Assembly: GCA_030537635.1 (NCBI GenBank) | Contig: JAUNVM010000014.1 | Coordinates: 1-51,745, forward strand | Reading direction: 5' to 3' | From: Flaviflexus sp. | Lineage (GTDB): Bacteria; Actinomycetota; Actinomycetes; Actinomycetales; Actinomycetaceae | Length of the DNA: 51,745 nt | In this document: positions 35,031 to 45,700 of the stretch, piece after piece | How positions within the stretch are numbered: the stretch's first letter is position 1 | Layout: every line of letters starts with the position of its first letter | Notes under the pieces: model-generated | Database searches by the model: none | Seen by the model: only the letters and a program-made list of their open reading frames with translations | Told to the model about the DNA's origin: nothing | Position numbers and translations under genes: made by a program

Positions 35031-38000
35031 GAGGGCTGGTGGCGGCAGTGACGGCCGCGTTCATTGGCCTGGTCCCGGTGGCGTTCGCCCAACCCGCTGC
35101 CGGACATCTTGACATCTCCTGGGTCTCCGCGCCGTCCACCATAGCGGCAGGTGAGGATCTTGTGGCCCGGATCGACTGGGATCGCAATGATGCGCACGGG
35201 GAGGTCGACGAGGTTACCGAGGACAGCTACGTGCTCGAACTGGCCATTGATGCCGGCCTGGTCGAGCAGCTTCCCGCCAGCTGCGCGAACGGGTCCGCGA
35301 TTGGTGCTGGCGGTCGCTCGCTGACGTGCGTGCTTGATCTCGCCGATGACGACGGGGTGATGGGTTCCCTCGACGTTCCCATCCGAGCCTGGGGCGGGCC
35401 GGGCGAGGAGGTGGTGGCTACCGTGAGTGACGGTATGTCTGTGGTCGCCACCTCCCCGATCCCGCTGACCGCCGAGGCCGGAGTGGATGTCGCGATCAAT
35501 CCTCGGGCCCTGCCCCGTTCCGAATATGCCTTTGAGGAGGGGGTGAGCGCGAGCGTACTCCTGCCCCTCATGATTGCGGCTCCCGCTGGCGGTATGCCGC
35601 TCACGGGCACGACGATGATCGACCTGGAGTTCATCACCGAATCCGGGCCGGACGTGCTTGCCGGGGCGGATATCTCCGTCGTGGGTGTGGCCGGGGATAA
35701 GAGGATCACCGGAATTGCCCGCACGACGCGGAGCTACCCGGCCCCCGAGGTGGCGGTTGAACAGCTCGATGCGACGACGCTGCGGCTCAAAGTGGCGATG
35801 CCCGAGGGTGTGGTGCCGCCGCGCCGGGACGGTGCCGGTCACCTCCTCGACGTGCTGCCCCAGGCCTCTTTCGGCCTGCGTATGACCTATCCGCTCTATG
35901 ATCCGGATCTGGATAATGGGGCGAGCACCTGGCGGGCCCGGATCCGCCGAGTGGAGGCGCACGCCGGGACTCGGGTTCTCACCTCCCAGATCCGCACCCA
36001 CAATGACGAGGCGGTGACCTCGATTGTCGACACCGGGCGGTCGAGCGCCCGCTTCCTCAATGGGCCGGCCCCCGCCGCCGGCGGGCTCATTGCCCAGCCC
36101 GGTCATGAGGGCAAGCTGCCACGCGTCGTCACCGAGATCTGGCAGCCGGAGCTTGGGGACCTGTCCGCGGGGGCCGATGGCTGGAGTGGGACCGGGCCGG
36201 TCCTGCCCGGCGATCAGCTCATTGGCCTGGTGACCACGGCCCGTTATTCGGGCCGGGCGGCCTCTTCGTTCACCCCGGGAACCCGTCACGGCATGTGCCT
36301 GCTATTCGATAAGAGCGCGCCGTTTACCGGCCGGACGTCAGTGATCGGCCTTGAAGGTGGGAGTATTGAATACCGGACCGGGCCGGGTTCGCTTGCCGAC
36401 ACGGACTGTGGGGACGGTCAGTGGGTGAGCGAGATGCCCCCTCCGGACACGGTGGGTGCCGTGCGCCTGCTCTTCGATCCGTCAACAGAGCCCGGTGTGC
36501 TGCCCGACCGGATCGGATTCGCCGCCGGATATCGAGCGAGTGAGACTCTCGCCGAAGGCGAGTACGCGTGGATGTCGGGCATGGCGAGCATTGACACCGC
36601 CGATCACTGGTATGACAGCGACACCCACGTGGCCACCACGAAGGGCGAGTATGGGACCACGACGACGTTCCGGGATGCTGTGCGGGTGCAACAAAGCCGC
36701 ACGAGCGTGGCGCTCATGGCCTCCCCGTCCGTGCTCGAGCCGGGGCAGCGGGCGAGCCTGCGGGCGACGACCTTGGTGTCGGCCGCACCATTTGCCGACC
36801 GGCACACCGCCCGGGTTCGCCACGAACTCACCCTGCCGCGCGGCTTTGCCTACGTGCCCGGATCCGGGCCTAACTGTGAGATCGACGAGTCGGGCCGGGT
36901 GCTCACCTGGACCGATGAGGTGACCGTGGGGGAGCCCACGAGCTACGACATTGCCGTCGTCCACGAATCTGGCGCGGGAACCGCCACCGGAAAGATCGTC
37001 GTGCATAACGAGGAGGCCACGGCCTTAAATGTTGACTCGGCGACCGCCCGACTGGCCGTCACCGAGGCTGCGGGCATGCAGCTGACAATGACCACCGCCG
37101 CACCCACCTTTGCCCTGGACGGGGCAAACAGGTGGACGGTGCGCCTGGCCAATCACGCCTCCCACTCCGTCGCCCTCACCGACACGGTCGATATCCTGCC
37201 CTGGTCGGGCGACAATCGCGGAACCCTTACCTCGGCCAGCCCGGTGATCACCGACCTGGCCGCACCGGCGGGAACAGAGGTGTGGGTGAGCCAGGCGCCA
37301 CCCGAGCAGATCTCGGTCGATCCGGCCGATCCCGGCAATGGTTCGGTAGGGACACCCTCGTCCCGGTGGCAGCGCTGGACCGGGCAGGACCGGGTCACCG
37401 CGGTGCGGTGGATCAGCCGGGATGTCCCGGCCGGGGCGAGCCTCGACTACACCGTCGACTACACGGCACCGGGAGCAACGAACGGGGATCGCCTGGTCAA
37501 CTCTGCCCAGTCGCGCTCGGCCCGGGCCACCACGATGATTAACTCGATGAGCACCACGCTCATCGGTGAGCCCTCCCGCCTGCAGGTTGACAAGGAGCTC
37601 GTCTCGGTGAGCGAGGACCGGGCCGAATTCTCGGTCACCGTGCGTGCGGCCGGTCCCGGCACCGCCCGTCACGTTCTCGTCGCCGACCTGCCACGAGCGG
37701 GCCTCGCCGACATTCGCTTCACCAATCCCACCACCGGTGAGGTAAGCCCGGACGGGACAAGCTGGATGATTGCCGAGCTCGGCGAGGGGCAGGAGGCCCA
37801 CGCCACCGTGAGCGCCACGGTGAACGGAACCAGCCTGGAGAATCTCATCGTGGCCCGCCAGTGCACCGAGGAGCCCTGCGAGATTCAGGCTCCCGAGCAG
37901 TGCGTGTCGAATGTGGACGCGGCCTCGGACACCGATCAGTGCGATCTTGTCACCGCCTCTTACGCGGGCCTGCTCCAGATCGACAAGGAACTCCTCGGCC

Positions 38001-39214
38001 CCCTTCCCGAGCCCGGCGGACAGGCTCGCTTCACCCTCACCGTACGCAATGGAGCCGAGCCGGGGCCCTGGACCACCGTCCGCGATATCACCGTGCACGA
38101 CCTGCCCGGAGCAGGTATCGTTCCCGGATCGGTGGGCGCGGACAGCATCGAGGAGGGGCAGTGGCACCTCGACGAGCTTGCCGCCGGAGAGCAGGCCACC
38201 GTGACGGTACTCGCCCGGGTGGATGACTCCCCGCAGATCGTCAATGCTGCCTGGGTAGAAAGCCCGCTCCTGCCGCGCACCCTGGACGATCCGGCGGCGG
38301 CCCACCCCAATGCCTCGGTGGTGGATGATGATGATCAGGCCGACGTTGTGCGGATCTCCCGGCGGGCCCGCCTCGCCATCGACAAGCGGCTCATCGCCAT
38401 GGATGGCGATGATCTCACCTACCGCATCGAGATCGGCAATCTTGGTGGGGAGCCGGCCACCGGTGTCACCGTCACCGACCAGCCCGGCGCAAATCTCGAT
38501 GGCGCCACCTTCGCCACACCCGAACGGGGCAGCGTCGAGGGCCTCACCTGGCGGGTGGGCACCCTCGAGCCCGGACAGCGCGCCGCCATCGAGGTCACCG
38601 GGCTGGCGCTCGCGGACAGGGTGGTCAATGGTGCCCATGTCGACGCTCCCGGCATGAGGCACCGGGGCATGGCGGGCAATGATGGGTTGGCGGCCGATGA
38701 CGATCAGGGAGACACCGAAACCACCATCTTGCCCCCGGTCGATTTGCGCTTGGATAAACGGATCGTCCCCTCGAAAGGCCGCCTCGGCTTCGAGGTGGAG
38801 GTGTGCAATCTCGGCGGAAGCCCGGCCCGCGAGGTGACGCTCACCGACGAGCCAAGCGACGCACTGGCCGATGTTGTCATCGAGGGCGAGCATGCCACTA
38901 CTCGCGATAGCGAGGGACGGATCAGCCTCACGCTTGGTACCCTGCGCCCCGGGACATGCGAGACCGTCGTCTCCTCGGCCCGAGTGACCGGAAGCGGCAC
39001 CAACATCGCCTACGTCACCTCACCCGACGATCCGCTGGCGGATAATGCCGCTCAGGTCAACGACGGAATCGAGGCGGATACCGATGGCTGGGATGAGGTC
39101 AGCATCGGGGTCGAACTCGCCCGCACCGGGCCAAGCGACGTGCTCGTTGCCGTGCTCTCAGCCATCTCCATCGCGCTGGGCATCCTCGCCCTGCTCCTGC
39201 GGCGCGGAGACTAA
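35027..39214 (+). CDS. Large DUF11-repeat surface protein with LARTG sorting signal
   Basis: 1,395-residue secreted protein. Signal peptide about residues 1-22 (LVAAVTAAFIGLVPVAFA-Q). The N-terminal 850 residues are extracellular beta-rich domains. Then come four DUF11-type repeats of about 125-133 residues starting near residues 851, 982, 1115 and 1239, each with an L-x-(I/V/L)-D-K entry motif. The C-terminus has LARTG at 1364-1368, a hydrophobic helix and RRGD: a sorting signal of the LAXTG type handled by class E sortases. The role is presumably surface structure or adhesion (inference). GGGGGCGAGG precedes the ATG, which overlaps the small upstream ORF. Confidence 0.88.
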   Translation: MRGLVAAVTAAFIGLVPVAFAQPAAGHLDISWVSAPSTIAAGEDLVARIDWDRNDAHGEVDEVTEDSYVLELAIDAGLVEQLPASCANGSAIGAGGRSLTCVLDLADDDGVMGSLDVPIRAWGGPGEEVVATVSDGMSVVATSPIPLTAEAGVDVAINPRALPRSEYAFEEGVSASVLLPLMIAAPAGGMPLTGTTMIDLEFITESGPDVLAGADISVVGVAGDKRITGIARTTRSYPAPEVAVEQLDATTLRLKVAMPEGVVPPRRDGAGHLLDVLPQASFGLRMTYPLYDPDLDNGASTWRARIRRVEAHAGTRVLTSQIRTHNDEAVTSIVDTGRSSARFLNGPAPAAGGLIAQPGHEGKLPRVVTEIWQPELGDLSAGADGWSGTGPVLPGDQLIGLVTTARYSGRAASSFTPGTRHGMCLLFDKSAPFTGRTSVIGLEGGSIEYRTGPGSLADTDCGDGQWVSEMPPPDTVGAVRLLFDPSTEPGVLPDRIGFAAGYRASETLAEGEYAWMSGMASIDTADHWYDSDTHVATTKGEYGTTTTFRDAVRVQQSRTSVALMASPSVLEPGQRASLRATTLVSAAPFADRHTARVRHELTLPRGFAYVPGSGPNCEIDESGRVLTWTDEVTVGEPTSYDIAVVHESGAGTATGKIVVHNEEATALNVDSATARLAVTEAAGMQLTMTTAAPTFALDGANRWTVRLANHASHSVALTDTVDILPWSGDNRGTLTSASPVITDLAAPAGTEVWVSQAPPEQISVDPADPGNGSVGTPSSRWQRWTGQDRVTAVRWISRDVPAGASLDYTVDYTAPGATNGDRLVNSAQSRSARATTMINSMSTTLIGEPSRLQVDKELVSVSEDRAEFSVTVRAAGPGTARHVLVADLPRAGLADIRFTNPTTGEVSPDGTSWMIAELGEGQEAHATVSATVNGTSLENLIVARQCTEEPCEIQAPEQCVSNVDAASDTDQCDLVTASYAGLLQIDKELLGPLPEPGGQARFTLTVRNGAEPGPWTTVRDITVHDLPGAGIVPGSVGADSIEEGQWHLDELAAGEQATVTVLARVDDSPQIVNAAWVESPLLPRTLDDPAAAHPNASVVDDDDQADVVRISRRARLAIDKRLIAMDGDDLTYRIEIGNLGGEPATGVTVTDQPGANLDGATFATPERGSVEGLTWRVGTLEPGQRAAIEVTGLALADRVVNGAHVDAPGMRHRGMAGNDGLAADDDQGDTETTILPPVDLRLDKRIVPSKGRLGFEVEVCNLGGSPAREVTLTDEPSDALADVVIEGEHATTRDSEGRISLTLGTLRPGTCETVVSSARVTGSGTNIAYVTSPDDPLADNAAQVNDGIEADTDGWDEVSIGVELARTGPSDVLVAVLSAISIALGILALLLRRGD

Positions 39215-39226
39215 CGCGGCAGGCAA

Positions 39227-39261
39227 CCACGAAAGCCCGGGCTGAGTGGGCACTTTCGTGG
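39227..39261. terminator. Hairpin between the surface protein and trmL genes
   Basis: CCACGAAAG (39227-39235) pairs with CTTTCGTGG (39253-39261), extended by CCC/GGG with a CA bulge. It lies between convergent genes and could terminate both. Confidence 0.65.
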
Positions 39262-39310
39262 CGATGAGGCGGCGGCAAGCAGACGCGGTACAGCGGGTTG
39301 TGCCGGGGCG

Positions 39311-39781
39311 TTACATCTGCGCCCCGGCATAACCCTGCTGACGCCAGGCCTCGTAGATAGCGATAGAGGCCGAGTTGGCAAGATTAAGCGAGCGAATATG
39401 CGGCATCATCGGAATCCGTACCCGATCGGTAATCGCCTCATGAGCCAAAATATCCTCGGGCAGGCCCACTGGCTCGGGCCCAAAGAGCAGCACGTCGCCA
39501 GGCCGATAGCTGATGGAGGCAAACGACGTGTGGGTGTGCCCCGTGAACGCAAAGATTCGCCGCCCCTCACCGAGATGCTCAAGGAGGGCAGAGAAATCCT
39601 CGTGCACGTGCGTGCGCGCGAGATCGTGATAGTCGAGTCCCGCGCGCCGCAAGTGCGCATCGGTCATCTCAAAGCCAAGGGGCTCAACGAGATGAAGGGT
39701 AATACCCGTGCAGGCCGATAGCCGGATCGCATTGCCGGTGTTGGATGGGATGCAAGGCTCGTAGAAGACGACATCAAACAC
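39311..39781 (-). CDS. trmL: tRNA (cytidine(34)-2'-O)-methyltransferase TrmL
   Basis: 156-residue minimal SPOUT methyltransferase that modifies the wobble base of tRNA-Leu. The family's N-terminus is VVFYEPCIPSNTGNAIRL; later LLFGPEPVGLP near residue 97 and IPMMPHIRSLNLANSASIAIYEAWRQ near 122-148 form the knot and SAM site. Start is GTG 39781, with TAGGCT 6 nt upstream. The length equals that of the E. coli enzyme. Confidence 0.93.
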   Translation of the reverse strand: MFDVVFYEPCIPSNTGNAIRLSACTGITLHLVEPLGFEMTDAHLRRAGLDYHDLARTHVHEDFSALLEHLGEGRRIFAFTGHTHTSFASISYRPGDVLLFGPEPVGLPEDILAHEAITDRVRIPMMPHIRSLNLANSASIAIYEAWRQQGYAGAQM

Positions 39782-39787
39782 CGCAAT

Positions 39788-39793
39788 AGCCTA
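39788..39793 (-). promoter_or_regulatory. Putative -10 (TAGGCT) of trmL
   Basis: Reverse-strand TAGGCT, 6 nt before GTG 39781. It lies just beyond the stop codon of the next gene. Confidence 0.55.
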
Positions 39794-39798
39794 TCGCA

Positions 39799-40326
39799 CT
39801 AGCGCTGGCACACCCCGGTCAGCCTGGCCCGAGCAATCGTGTGGAACACGCACTGGAAAGCCACCACGGCCGGAGAGGTGTTCTCATCGACGTCGATCTC
39901 CTCAACGTCGAGGGCATGCACCGCGAACATGTAGCGATGCTCCCGATCGCCCTCCGGCGGATTCGGGCCCTCCCAGGCCAGTGCGCCGCCATCGGTGCGG
40001 GCGTGAACAGCCGAACCGGGCAGCGCATCATTCCCAGCGCCGGCACCCGTGTCCAGCGAGGTCACCGAGGCGGGTAGATTCGCCACCGTCCAATGCCAAT
40101 ACCCCGACGGGGTCGGAGCATCCGGATCAAAGCACGTGACAACGAAGCTCTTCGTCTCGGCCGGAGCACCCGACCAGGACAGCTGCGGAGAGATATTCTC
40201 ACCCTTCGGCGTGAACCGATCGGCAATGGGCTCCCCCTCGCCAATATCGGTCGAGGATAGAGAGAAAGACGGAACCTCGGGAAGGAGGTCATAGGGATCT
40301 GGGGCAAGCGGTCGTTCGATACTCAT
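39799..40326 (-). CDS. YbhB/YbcL-family (PEBP-like) protein
   Basis: 175-residue protein of the phosphatidylethanolamine-binding superfamily. Typical pieces are FTPKGENISPQLSWSGAPAETKSF near residues 38-62, CFDPDAPTPSGYWHWTVANLP near 66-85, and GPNPPEGDREHRYMFAVHAL near 120-138, holding the ligand-pocket Asp and His residues. Bacterial members are annotated as Raf kinase inhibitor-like, but their role is unknown. The ATG is 6 nt after a TAGAAT element. It is read in the same direction as trmL. Confidence 0.92.
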   Translation of the reverse strand: MSIERPLAPDPYDLLPEVPSFSLSSTDIGEGEPIADRFTPKGENISPQLSWSGAPAETKSFVVTCFDPDAPTPSGYWHWTVANLPASVTSLDTGAGAGNDALPGSAVHARTDGGALAWEGPNPPEGDREHRYMFAVHALDVEEIDVDENTSPAVVAFQCVFHTIARARLTGVCQR

Positions 40327-40332
40327 ACCCCT

Positions 40333-40338
40333 ATTCTA
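40333..40338 (-). promoter_or_regulatory. Putative -10 (TAGAAT) of the PEBP-family gene
   Basis: Reverse-strand TAGAAT, 6 nt before ATG 40326. Confidence 0.6.
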
Positions 40339-40399
40339 TGGCATCCATCACACAAAGGCGAGAGAACTGTCCGGCTCGATTTTCGTCTCCCCATCGCTC

Positions 40400-40405
40400 T
40401 AAGAT
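40400..40405 (+). promoter_or_regulatory. Candidate -10 (TAAGAT) of the mutasome operon
   Basis: TAAGAT lies 5 nt upstream of the LexA box, placing the repressor over the initiation region. Confidence 0.45.
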
Positions 40406-40410
40406 GATTC

Positions 40411-40426
40411 TCGAACAAGTGTTCTA
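40411..40426. promoter_or_regulatory. LexA (SOS) box
   Basis: TCGAACAAGTGTTCTA matches the actinobacterial/Gram-positive consensus TCGAAC-N4-GTTCGA with one mismatch (final GA as TA). It is 35 nt upstream of the imuA' start. Confidence 0.9.
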
Positions 40427-40460
40427 AGAATCTGTTCTATGTGTCGCGGGAGGAGGAGAG

Positions 40461-41093
40461 ATGGAACAGGAACAGCGCCTCGCCGTAGCGCGCCAGGCTC
40501 TTGCCCGCGCCGAGGCCACCGCCGGCCTGCACGCCACCACCACACAAAGCGCCGGCGATCCGGGATGGCACGTTCCCGAACCACTCGCCCCGCTCCTGAC
40601 AGCTCTCACCCCCGGAGTCGTCACCGTCACCGGGGCAACTAGCCTCGCCCTCGCCCTCGCCGGTGCCGCCAGCGCGGAAGGTGCCTGGGTTGCCGCGCTC
40701 GGCATGCCCCACCTGGGATGGGGAGCCGCCGCCGAATACGGACTCGACCTCGCCCGCACCGCCACCATCGCCGACCCCGGCCCCGTGCCGGCGGAAACCC
40801 TCGCGGCGCTCGCGGACGGCTTCGACATTATTCTTGCCGGAAATCTCGGCCTGACGGTGCGCGAGGAGCGCCGCCTGGAGGCCCGGCTGCGCTCCCGATC
40901 GGCCACCCTTATCACCGAGCACTGGCAGACCGCCTCGCGTCCCCTGTCCGCCACCTGCGAGCCGGTTGGCTGCTCGGATGGTCACCTCACCCACATTCGG
41001 CTCGTCATTGCCACCCCGGGTGGAAAACTGGAATGTCGGATTGCGCCGGAGGGCCTGAGGCCCTCGCGACAGCTGCAAGCGGTGCCCTCATGA
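40461..41093 (+). CDS. ImuA'-like RecA-related mutasome subunit
   Basis: 210-residue protein directly after a LexA box and AGGAGG. The fold outline (VTVTGATSLALALAGAAS ... WVAALGMPHLGWGAAAEYGLDLART ... AGNLGLTVREERRLEARLRSR) is that of RecA-like ImuA/ImuA' proteins. The Walker A position lacks GKT, so it is probably not an ATPase. It should form a complex with ImuB and DnaE2 for translesion synthesis. Its TGA overlaps the imuB ATG (ATGA). The assignment rests largely on gene context. Confidence 0.75.
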   Translation: MEQEQRLAVARQALARAEATAGLHATTTQSAGDPGWHVPEPLAPLLTALTPGVVTVTGATSLALALAGAASAEGAWVAALGMPHLGWGAAAEYGLDLARTATIADPGPVPAETLAALADGFDIILAGNLGLTVREERRLEARLRSRSATLITEHWQTASRPLSATCEPVGCSDGHLTHIRLVIATPGGKLECRIAPEGLRPSRQLQAVPS

Positions 41094-42700
41094 TCGGGAC
41101 GATGCGCGGGGCGCTCTGGGTGCCGCACTGGCCGGTGGCGGCCGCCGTGTCTTCGGCGCTTGCCGATCCGGAAGAGCCGGTTGCCGTGTGCGATCGCCGG
41201 GTGGCCGCCCTGTCCCCGAGCGCCCGGAGCGCCGGGGTGCGGATCGGGGACACTCGCCGCCGCGCCCGCTACCTGTGCCCCCAGATCCGCCTGCTCGATC
41301 GGGACCGGGAACGCGAGGAGCGCGTCTTCGGGGTGGTGCTCGACGCGGTGGAGGAGCACGTGGCCTCCTGCGTCATCGTCCGACCCGGACTCATCACCTT
41401 TGGGGCGAAGGCCCCGGCGCGGGCGGCCGGAGGATTTGACCGGCTGGCCGAAAGGCTCATGGAGTCGGTGGCCGAACAGGCCGAGGAAAGCCACGTCGGG
41501 GCCGGATGTGGGCTGCTCGCCGCGGTTCTGGCCGCGCAGGACCGGCGGGTGGTTCCGGCCCGGGAGACCGCCGCCTTCCTCTCCCGATATCCGCTCACCG
41601 CCCTCTACGAGGTGGCCGGCGGAGAAGCGATGCGCAGGGAGTGGGCCGAGGTCATCGACACGCTGCTCACCCTGGGAATCACGCGGCTGGGGGACCTAGC
41701 CGGCCTGGATCACTCTCTCATTGCCTCTCGCTTTGGCGCGACCGGATCCATTTTGCTGAGTCTCGCACTCGGGGCCGATCACGCGGTGCGCTATACGGCC
41801 GCTCCGCGAGGCGAGATCACCGTGCGTACCGCCACCGAGGGGGCCGGCCGGGCCGAGCAGGCGGCCTTCTACGCGAAGCGGCTGGCTGATGAGCTGGCGG
41901 AAGAGCTGTCGAGGCGGATGCAGGTGTGCGGGCAGCTGACCGTGAGCGCCCAGTTCAGCACCGGGCAGCGCCAGCGAACCTGGTCGATGGACGGGGCGGC
42001 CACCAGTCGCGACATCACCGATCGGGTGCGGTGGCAGATTTCCGGGTGGCTCGATGATCGGGCAGCCCGACCCCTCGGTGAGCTTGACTATCTCGAACTC
42101 ACCGCCGAGGATCTCTCGCCGGCGGGGACCAATCAGTCCTCGCTATTTGGCTCTTCTCGACGCTCTGCGGAACAGGCCCGCCGCTCGGTGCTGCGCCTGC
42201 AGTCCATGCTGGGGGAGGACCGGGTGCTCAGCCCCCGGCTGACCGGGGGGCGCTTTCCCGCTGGAGCCACCCGGCTCGAGGCCTGGAATTCGCGTCCCGC
42301 GCCGGTGAAGCAGCGACCCTGGCCGGGCGCGATTCCCCGGCCCTGGCCCGCCATCGTCTTCCCCGAGCCCGTCCCCATCGAGTTGCGCTGTCACTGTGGA
42401 GAAGGCCTCGAGGTCACCGGGCAGGTGCAGCTGTTCTGTCCATCCTGCCTTGATCCCCGGCCCGCCACCCTGTTGGTACAGCCCGCCAGTGGGCGCCCCG
42501 ACCCCAGCCGGGCGCACGCCCTGTGCAGATATCCGGGGACGGCCGAGATCTGGTCGCATGCCGGACCCTGGCAGGTCTCGGGGCGGTGGTGGGATCCGCA
42601 CACCTCCTACCGGCGGGCCTACCTGCAGCTGGGATCCCTGCCGGGAGCCCTCGTCTTTCGTGGCGAGGGCCGCTGGATGCTCGAGGGGATCTACGAATAA
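41090..42700 (+). CDS. imuB: ImuB, catalytically inactive Y-family polymerase
   Basis: 536-residue Y-family-related protein. The palm motif that should carry catalytic acidic residues (usually D-x-D-x-F-F) is here ALWVPHWPVAAAV, so it cannot polymerise, as in known ImuB. A probable clamp-binding motif QSSLF occupies residues 349-353, and the C-terminal ImuB-specific part contains a CHCGEGL...CPSC cysteine pair. It is an adapter linking DnaE2 to the beta clamp. Start ATG 41090 overlaps the previous stop; ATG 41102 is an alternative. Confidence 0.88.
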   Translation: MIGTMRGALWVPHWPVAAAVSSALADPEEPVAVCDRRVAALSPSARSAGVRIGDTRRRARYLCPQIRLLDRDREREERVFGVVLDAVEEHVASCVIVRPGLITFGAKAPARAAGGFDRLAERLMESVAEQAEESHVGAGCGLLAAVLAAQDRRVVPARETAAFLSRYPLTALYEVAGGEAMRREWAEVIDTLLTLGITRLGDLAGLDHSLIASRFGATGSILLSLALGADHAVRYTAAPRGEITVRTATEGAGRAEQAAFYAKRLADELAEELSRRMQVCGQLTVSAQFSTGQRQRTWSMDGAATSRDITDRVRWQISGWLDDRAARPLGELDYLELTAEDLSPAGTNQSSLFGSSRRSAEQARRSVLRLQSMLGEDRVLSPRLTGGRFPAGATRLEAWNSRPAPVKQRPWPGAIPRPWPAIVFPEPVPIELRCHCGEGLEVTGQVQLFCPSCLDPRPATLLVQPASGRPDPSRAHALCRYPGTAEIWSHAGPWQVSGRWWDPHTSYRRAYLQLGSLPGALVFRGEGRWMLEGIYE

Positions 42701-45700
42701 TGGGATATGCCGAGCTGCATGCTCACTCCGCCTTCTCTTTTCTCGACGGGGCGAGTCTGCCCGCCGAGCTTGTCCGCCGGGCCGCCGAGCTCGAGCTGGA
42801 TGCCCTTGCCCTCACCGATCACGGCGGGCTCGCCGGGGTCGTGCAGCTCGCCCAAGCAGCCCGCGAGGTGGGCCTGCCCACGGTTATCGGCTCCGAGCTC
42901 ACCATCGGGGGAGTGCGCCGGGCGGGCGAGGCCGATCCGGCCGGAGAACACCTCGTGGTGCTGGCTCGGGGAGCCGAGGGATATCGCAGGCTCGCGGGAG
43001 CGATCTCCACCGCGCAGCTCGCCTCCGGAATCAAGGGGGAGGCCCACTATGCGATGGAAGACCTCGCCGAGCAGTCCGCCGGCCAGTGGATGATCCTCAC
43101 CGGCTGCCGCAAAGGCCGGGTTCCGGCCGCCCTAAATGAGGCGGGGCCGGAAGCGGCCGGCCGGCGGCTGGACGAACTCGTCGAGCTATTCGGGGCGGAG
43201 AATGTCGCGGTGGAGCTCACGAATCTTGCCGGCCCGCTCGATCAGGAACGGTGCGCGGCCCTCGCTGAGCTGGGGGAAAGCCGGGGGCTTACGGTGGTGG
43301 CCACCGGGCAGGTGCACTATGCTCGGCCCGCCGACCGGCAGCTGGCCGATGTTCTCGCGGCGGTGCGGGCCAATGCGAGCCTGGAGGATATGGATGGCTA
43401 CCTACCTTCGGGCGGGCGGTACCTGCGTGGGGCGGGGCAGATGAGGGCGATTCACTCCGGGCATGTCGCAGCGGTCGATGCGGCGGGGGAGCTCGGACGC
43501 GAGCTCGCCTTCGACCTGTCCCTTGTCGCCCCGGCCCTGCCGCCCTTCCCGGTGCCCCGCGGACACACCGAGGCTACCTGGCTACGCGAGCTCGCCTATG
43601 CGGGAGCGCGAAACAGGTACGGGGAGCGGTGGGAACATCCGCGCGCCTGGGAGAAGATTGACGCCGAACTCGACATCATTACCCAGCTCAACTTTCCTGG
43701 CTACTTTCTGATCGTCCACGAAATCGTCGAGTTCTGCCGCTCCTCCGGTATTTTCTGTCAGGGCCGCGGATCGGCGGCCAACTCCGCCGTGTGCTTCGCG
43801 CTCGGCATCACCGCGGTCGATGCGGTACGCCACAATATGCTCTTCGAACGCTTCTTATCCCCGGGCCGGTCGGGCCCTCCCGATATCGACATCGACATTG
43901 AGGCCGGCCGGCGAGAGGAGGTCATTCAGCACGTCTACGACCGATACGGTAGAACGCATGCCGCCCAGGTTGCCAACGTCATCACCTACCGACCCAAGTC
44001 GGCAGTGCGGGATGCTGGGCGGGCCTGCGGATTCGATGTTGGCACTCTCGATGCGTGGTCGAAGCGGCTCGAGCGTCACGGCTCGCTGAGCGAGGAGGAG
44101 GCCGAGCGGATCGATCCCCTTGTGGCGGACCTCGCCCGGCGCATGCTCCACCTGCCCCGCCACCTTGGCGTGCACTCCGGCGGCATGGTCATGTGCGCCG
44201 GGAAGGTGACCGAGGTATGCCCGGTTGAGTGGGCCACCGCTCCCGGGCGCACGGTCCTGCAGTGGGATAAGGAGGATTGCGCGAGCGCCGGCCTCGTGAA
44301 ATTCGACCTCCTGGGCCTTGGTATGCTCACGGCGCTGAGGCTCATGTTCACGATGATTGCCGAGCGCGGCGTGCTCGACCCGGAGGGGCGCCCCTACGCG
44401 CTGCACACCGTCCCGGCCGAGGATCCGGAGGTCTACGACCTGCTGTGTGCGGCGGATACAGTGGGCGTGTTCCAGGTGGAATCGCGGGCTCAAATGTCGA
44501 CGCTGCCCCGGCTGCGGCCGCGCACCTTCTACGACATCGTTATCGAGGTGGCGCTCATCCGCCCCGGCCCCATCCAGGGCCGCTCGGTTAGCCCCTACCT
44601 GGCCCGCCGTCAGGGGCTCGAACCCGTCACCTATCCCCATCCGCTGCTGGAAGACGCCCTGCACAAAACCCTCGGGGTGCCGCTTTTTCAAGAGCAGCTC
44701 ATGCAGATCGCGATCGACGCGGCCGGGTTCAGCCCGGCGGAGGCGGATCAGCTGCGCAAGGCGATGGGGGCCAAACGCTCCCACGAGCGTATGGCGGCAC
44801 TCAAGGATCGGTTGCTCACGGGCATGGCCGAACGGGGGATTGACCGGGAGACCGGTGAGGAAATCTACGACTCCCTCAAAGCCTTCGCAGACTTTGGTTT
44901 TCCAGAATCGCACTCCTTCTCTTTCGCCTATCTCGTCTACGCGAGTGCATGGATGAAGGTGCACCACCCCGAAGCCTTCTACGTCGGGCTGCTCGGTGCG
45001 CAGCCGATGGGATTTTACTCCCCGCAGTCCCTCATCGCCGATGCTCGTCGGCACGGTGTGCGGGTTGCGCGGGCGGATGTCAACTACTCCCTCGTCGAGG
45101 CCTGCCTCGAGGAGACGCTGCATGAAGCGGTGGGAGAGAATACCCGCCGGCATCCACCACACCACCTGGTTCATCCTGATTCTCGGCTGCTGGTGCGCCT
45201 CGGCCTGTCCTCGGTCAAGGGAGTGGGGGACTGCGCGGAGCGGATTGTCGCCGAACGAGAGCGAGGCCGCTACTCCTCCATGGCGGATCTTGCCTCGCGG
45301 TGCCACTTAAGCGAGCGCGTGCTGCGGGCGCTCGCCAAGGCGGGGGCGCTGACCTCGCTGGGCCGCTCCCGTCGCTCGGCCATGTGGGCGGCCGGTCCCC
45401 TTGGCACCACCCCCGCCCAGGAGTTTCAGCCGACCCTGCCGGGATTGAACGTTGGCGAGCGGGCGCCGGCGCTTCCGGCGATGAGCGAGTGGGAGGAGAT
45501 GCGGGCGGACGTCGAGTCCACGGGAATCTCCACCGGGGACTATCCCACCGCGCTCGTGCGCCCGCAGCTGCGGGCCCACGGCGTGCTCACCGCAGCCGAG
45601 CTGCGCGAGGTGGAGGCTGGCCGGCGGGTGCGGGTGGGTGGCATCGTCACCCATCGCCAGCGCCCGCATACCGCGCAGGGCACCATCTTCCTCTCGCTCG

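Noticed and set aside
37025..38893. 622-codon reverse frame opposite the DUF11 surface protein
   Set aside because: No start-site support or motifs; the forward frame has signal peptide, repeats and sorting signal.
40420..40440. Second LexA box at AGAATCTGTTCTA
   Set aside because: Half-sites are one base too close and lack GAAC; only the 40411-40426 box fits the consensus.
41090..42700. ImuB as an active DinB-type polymerase
   Set aside because: The acidic D-x-D-x-F-F motif is absent from the N-terminal palm segment.
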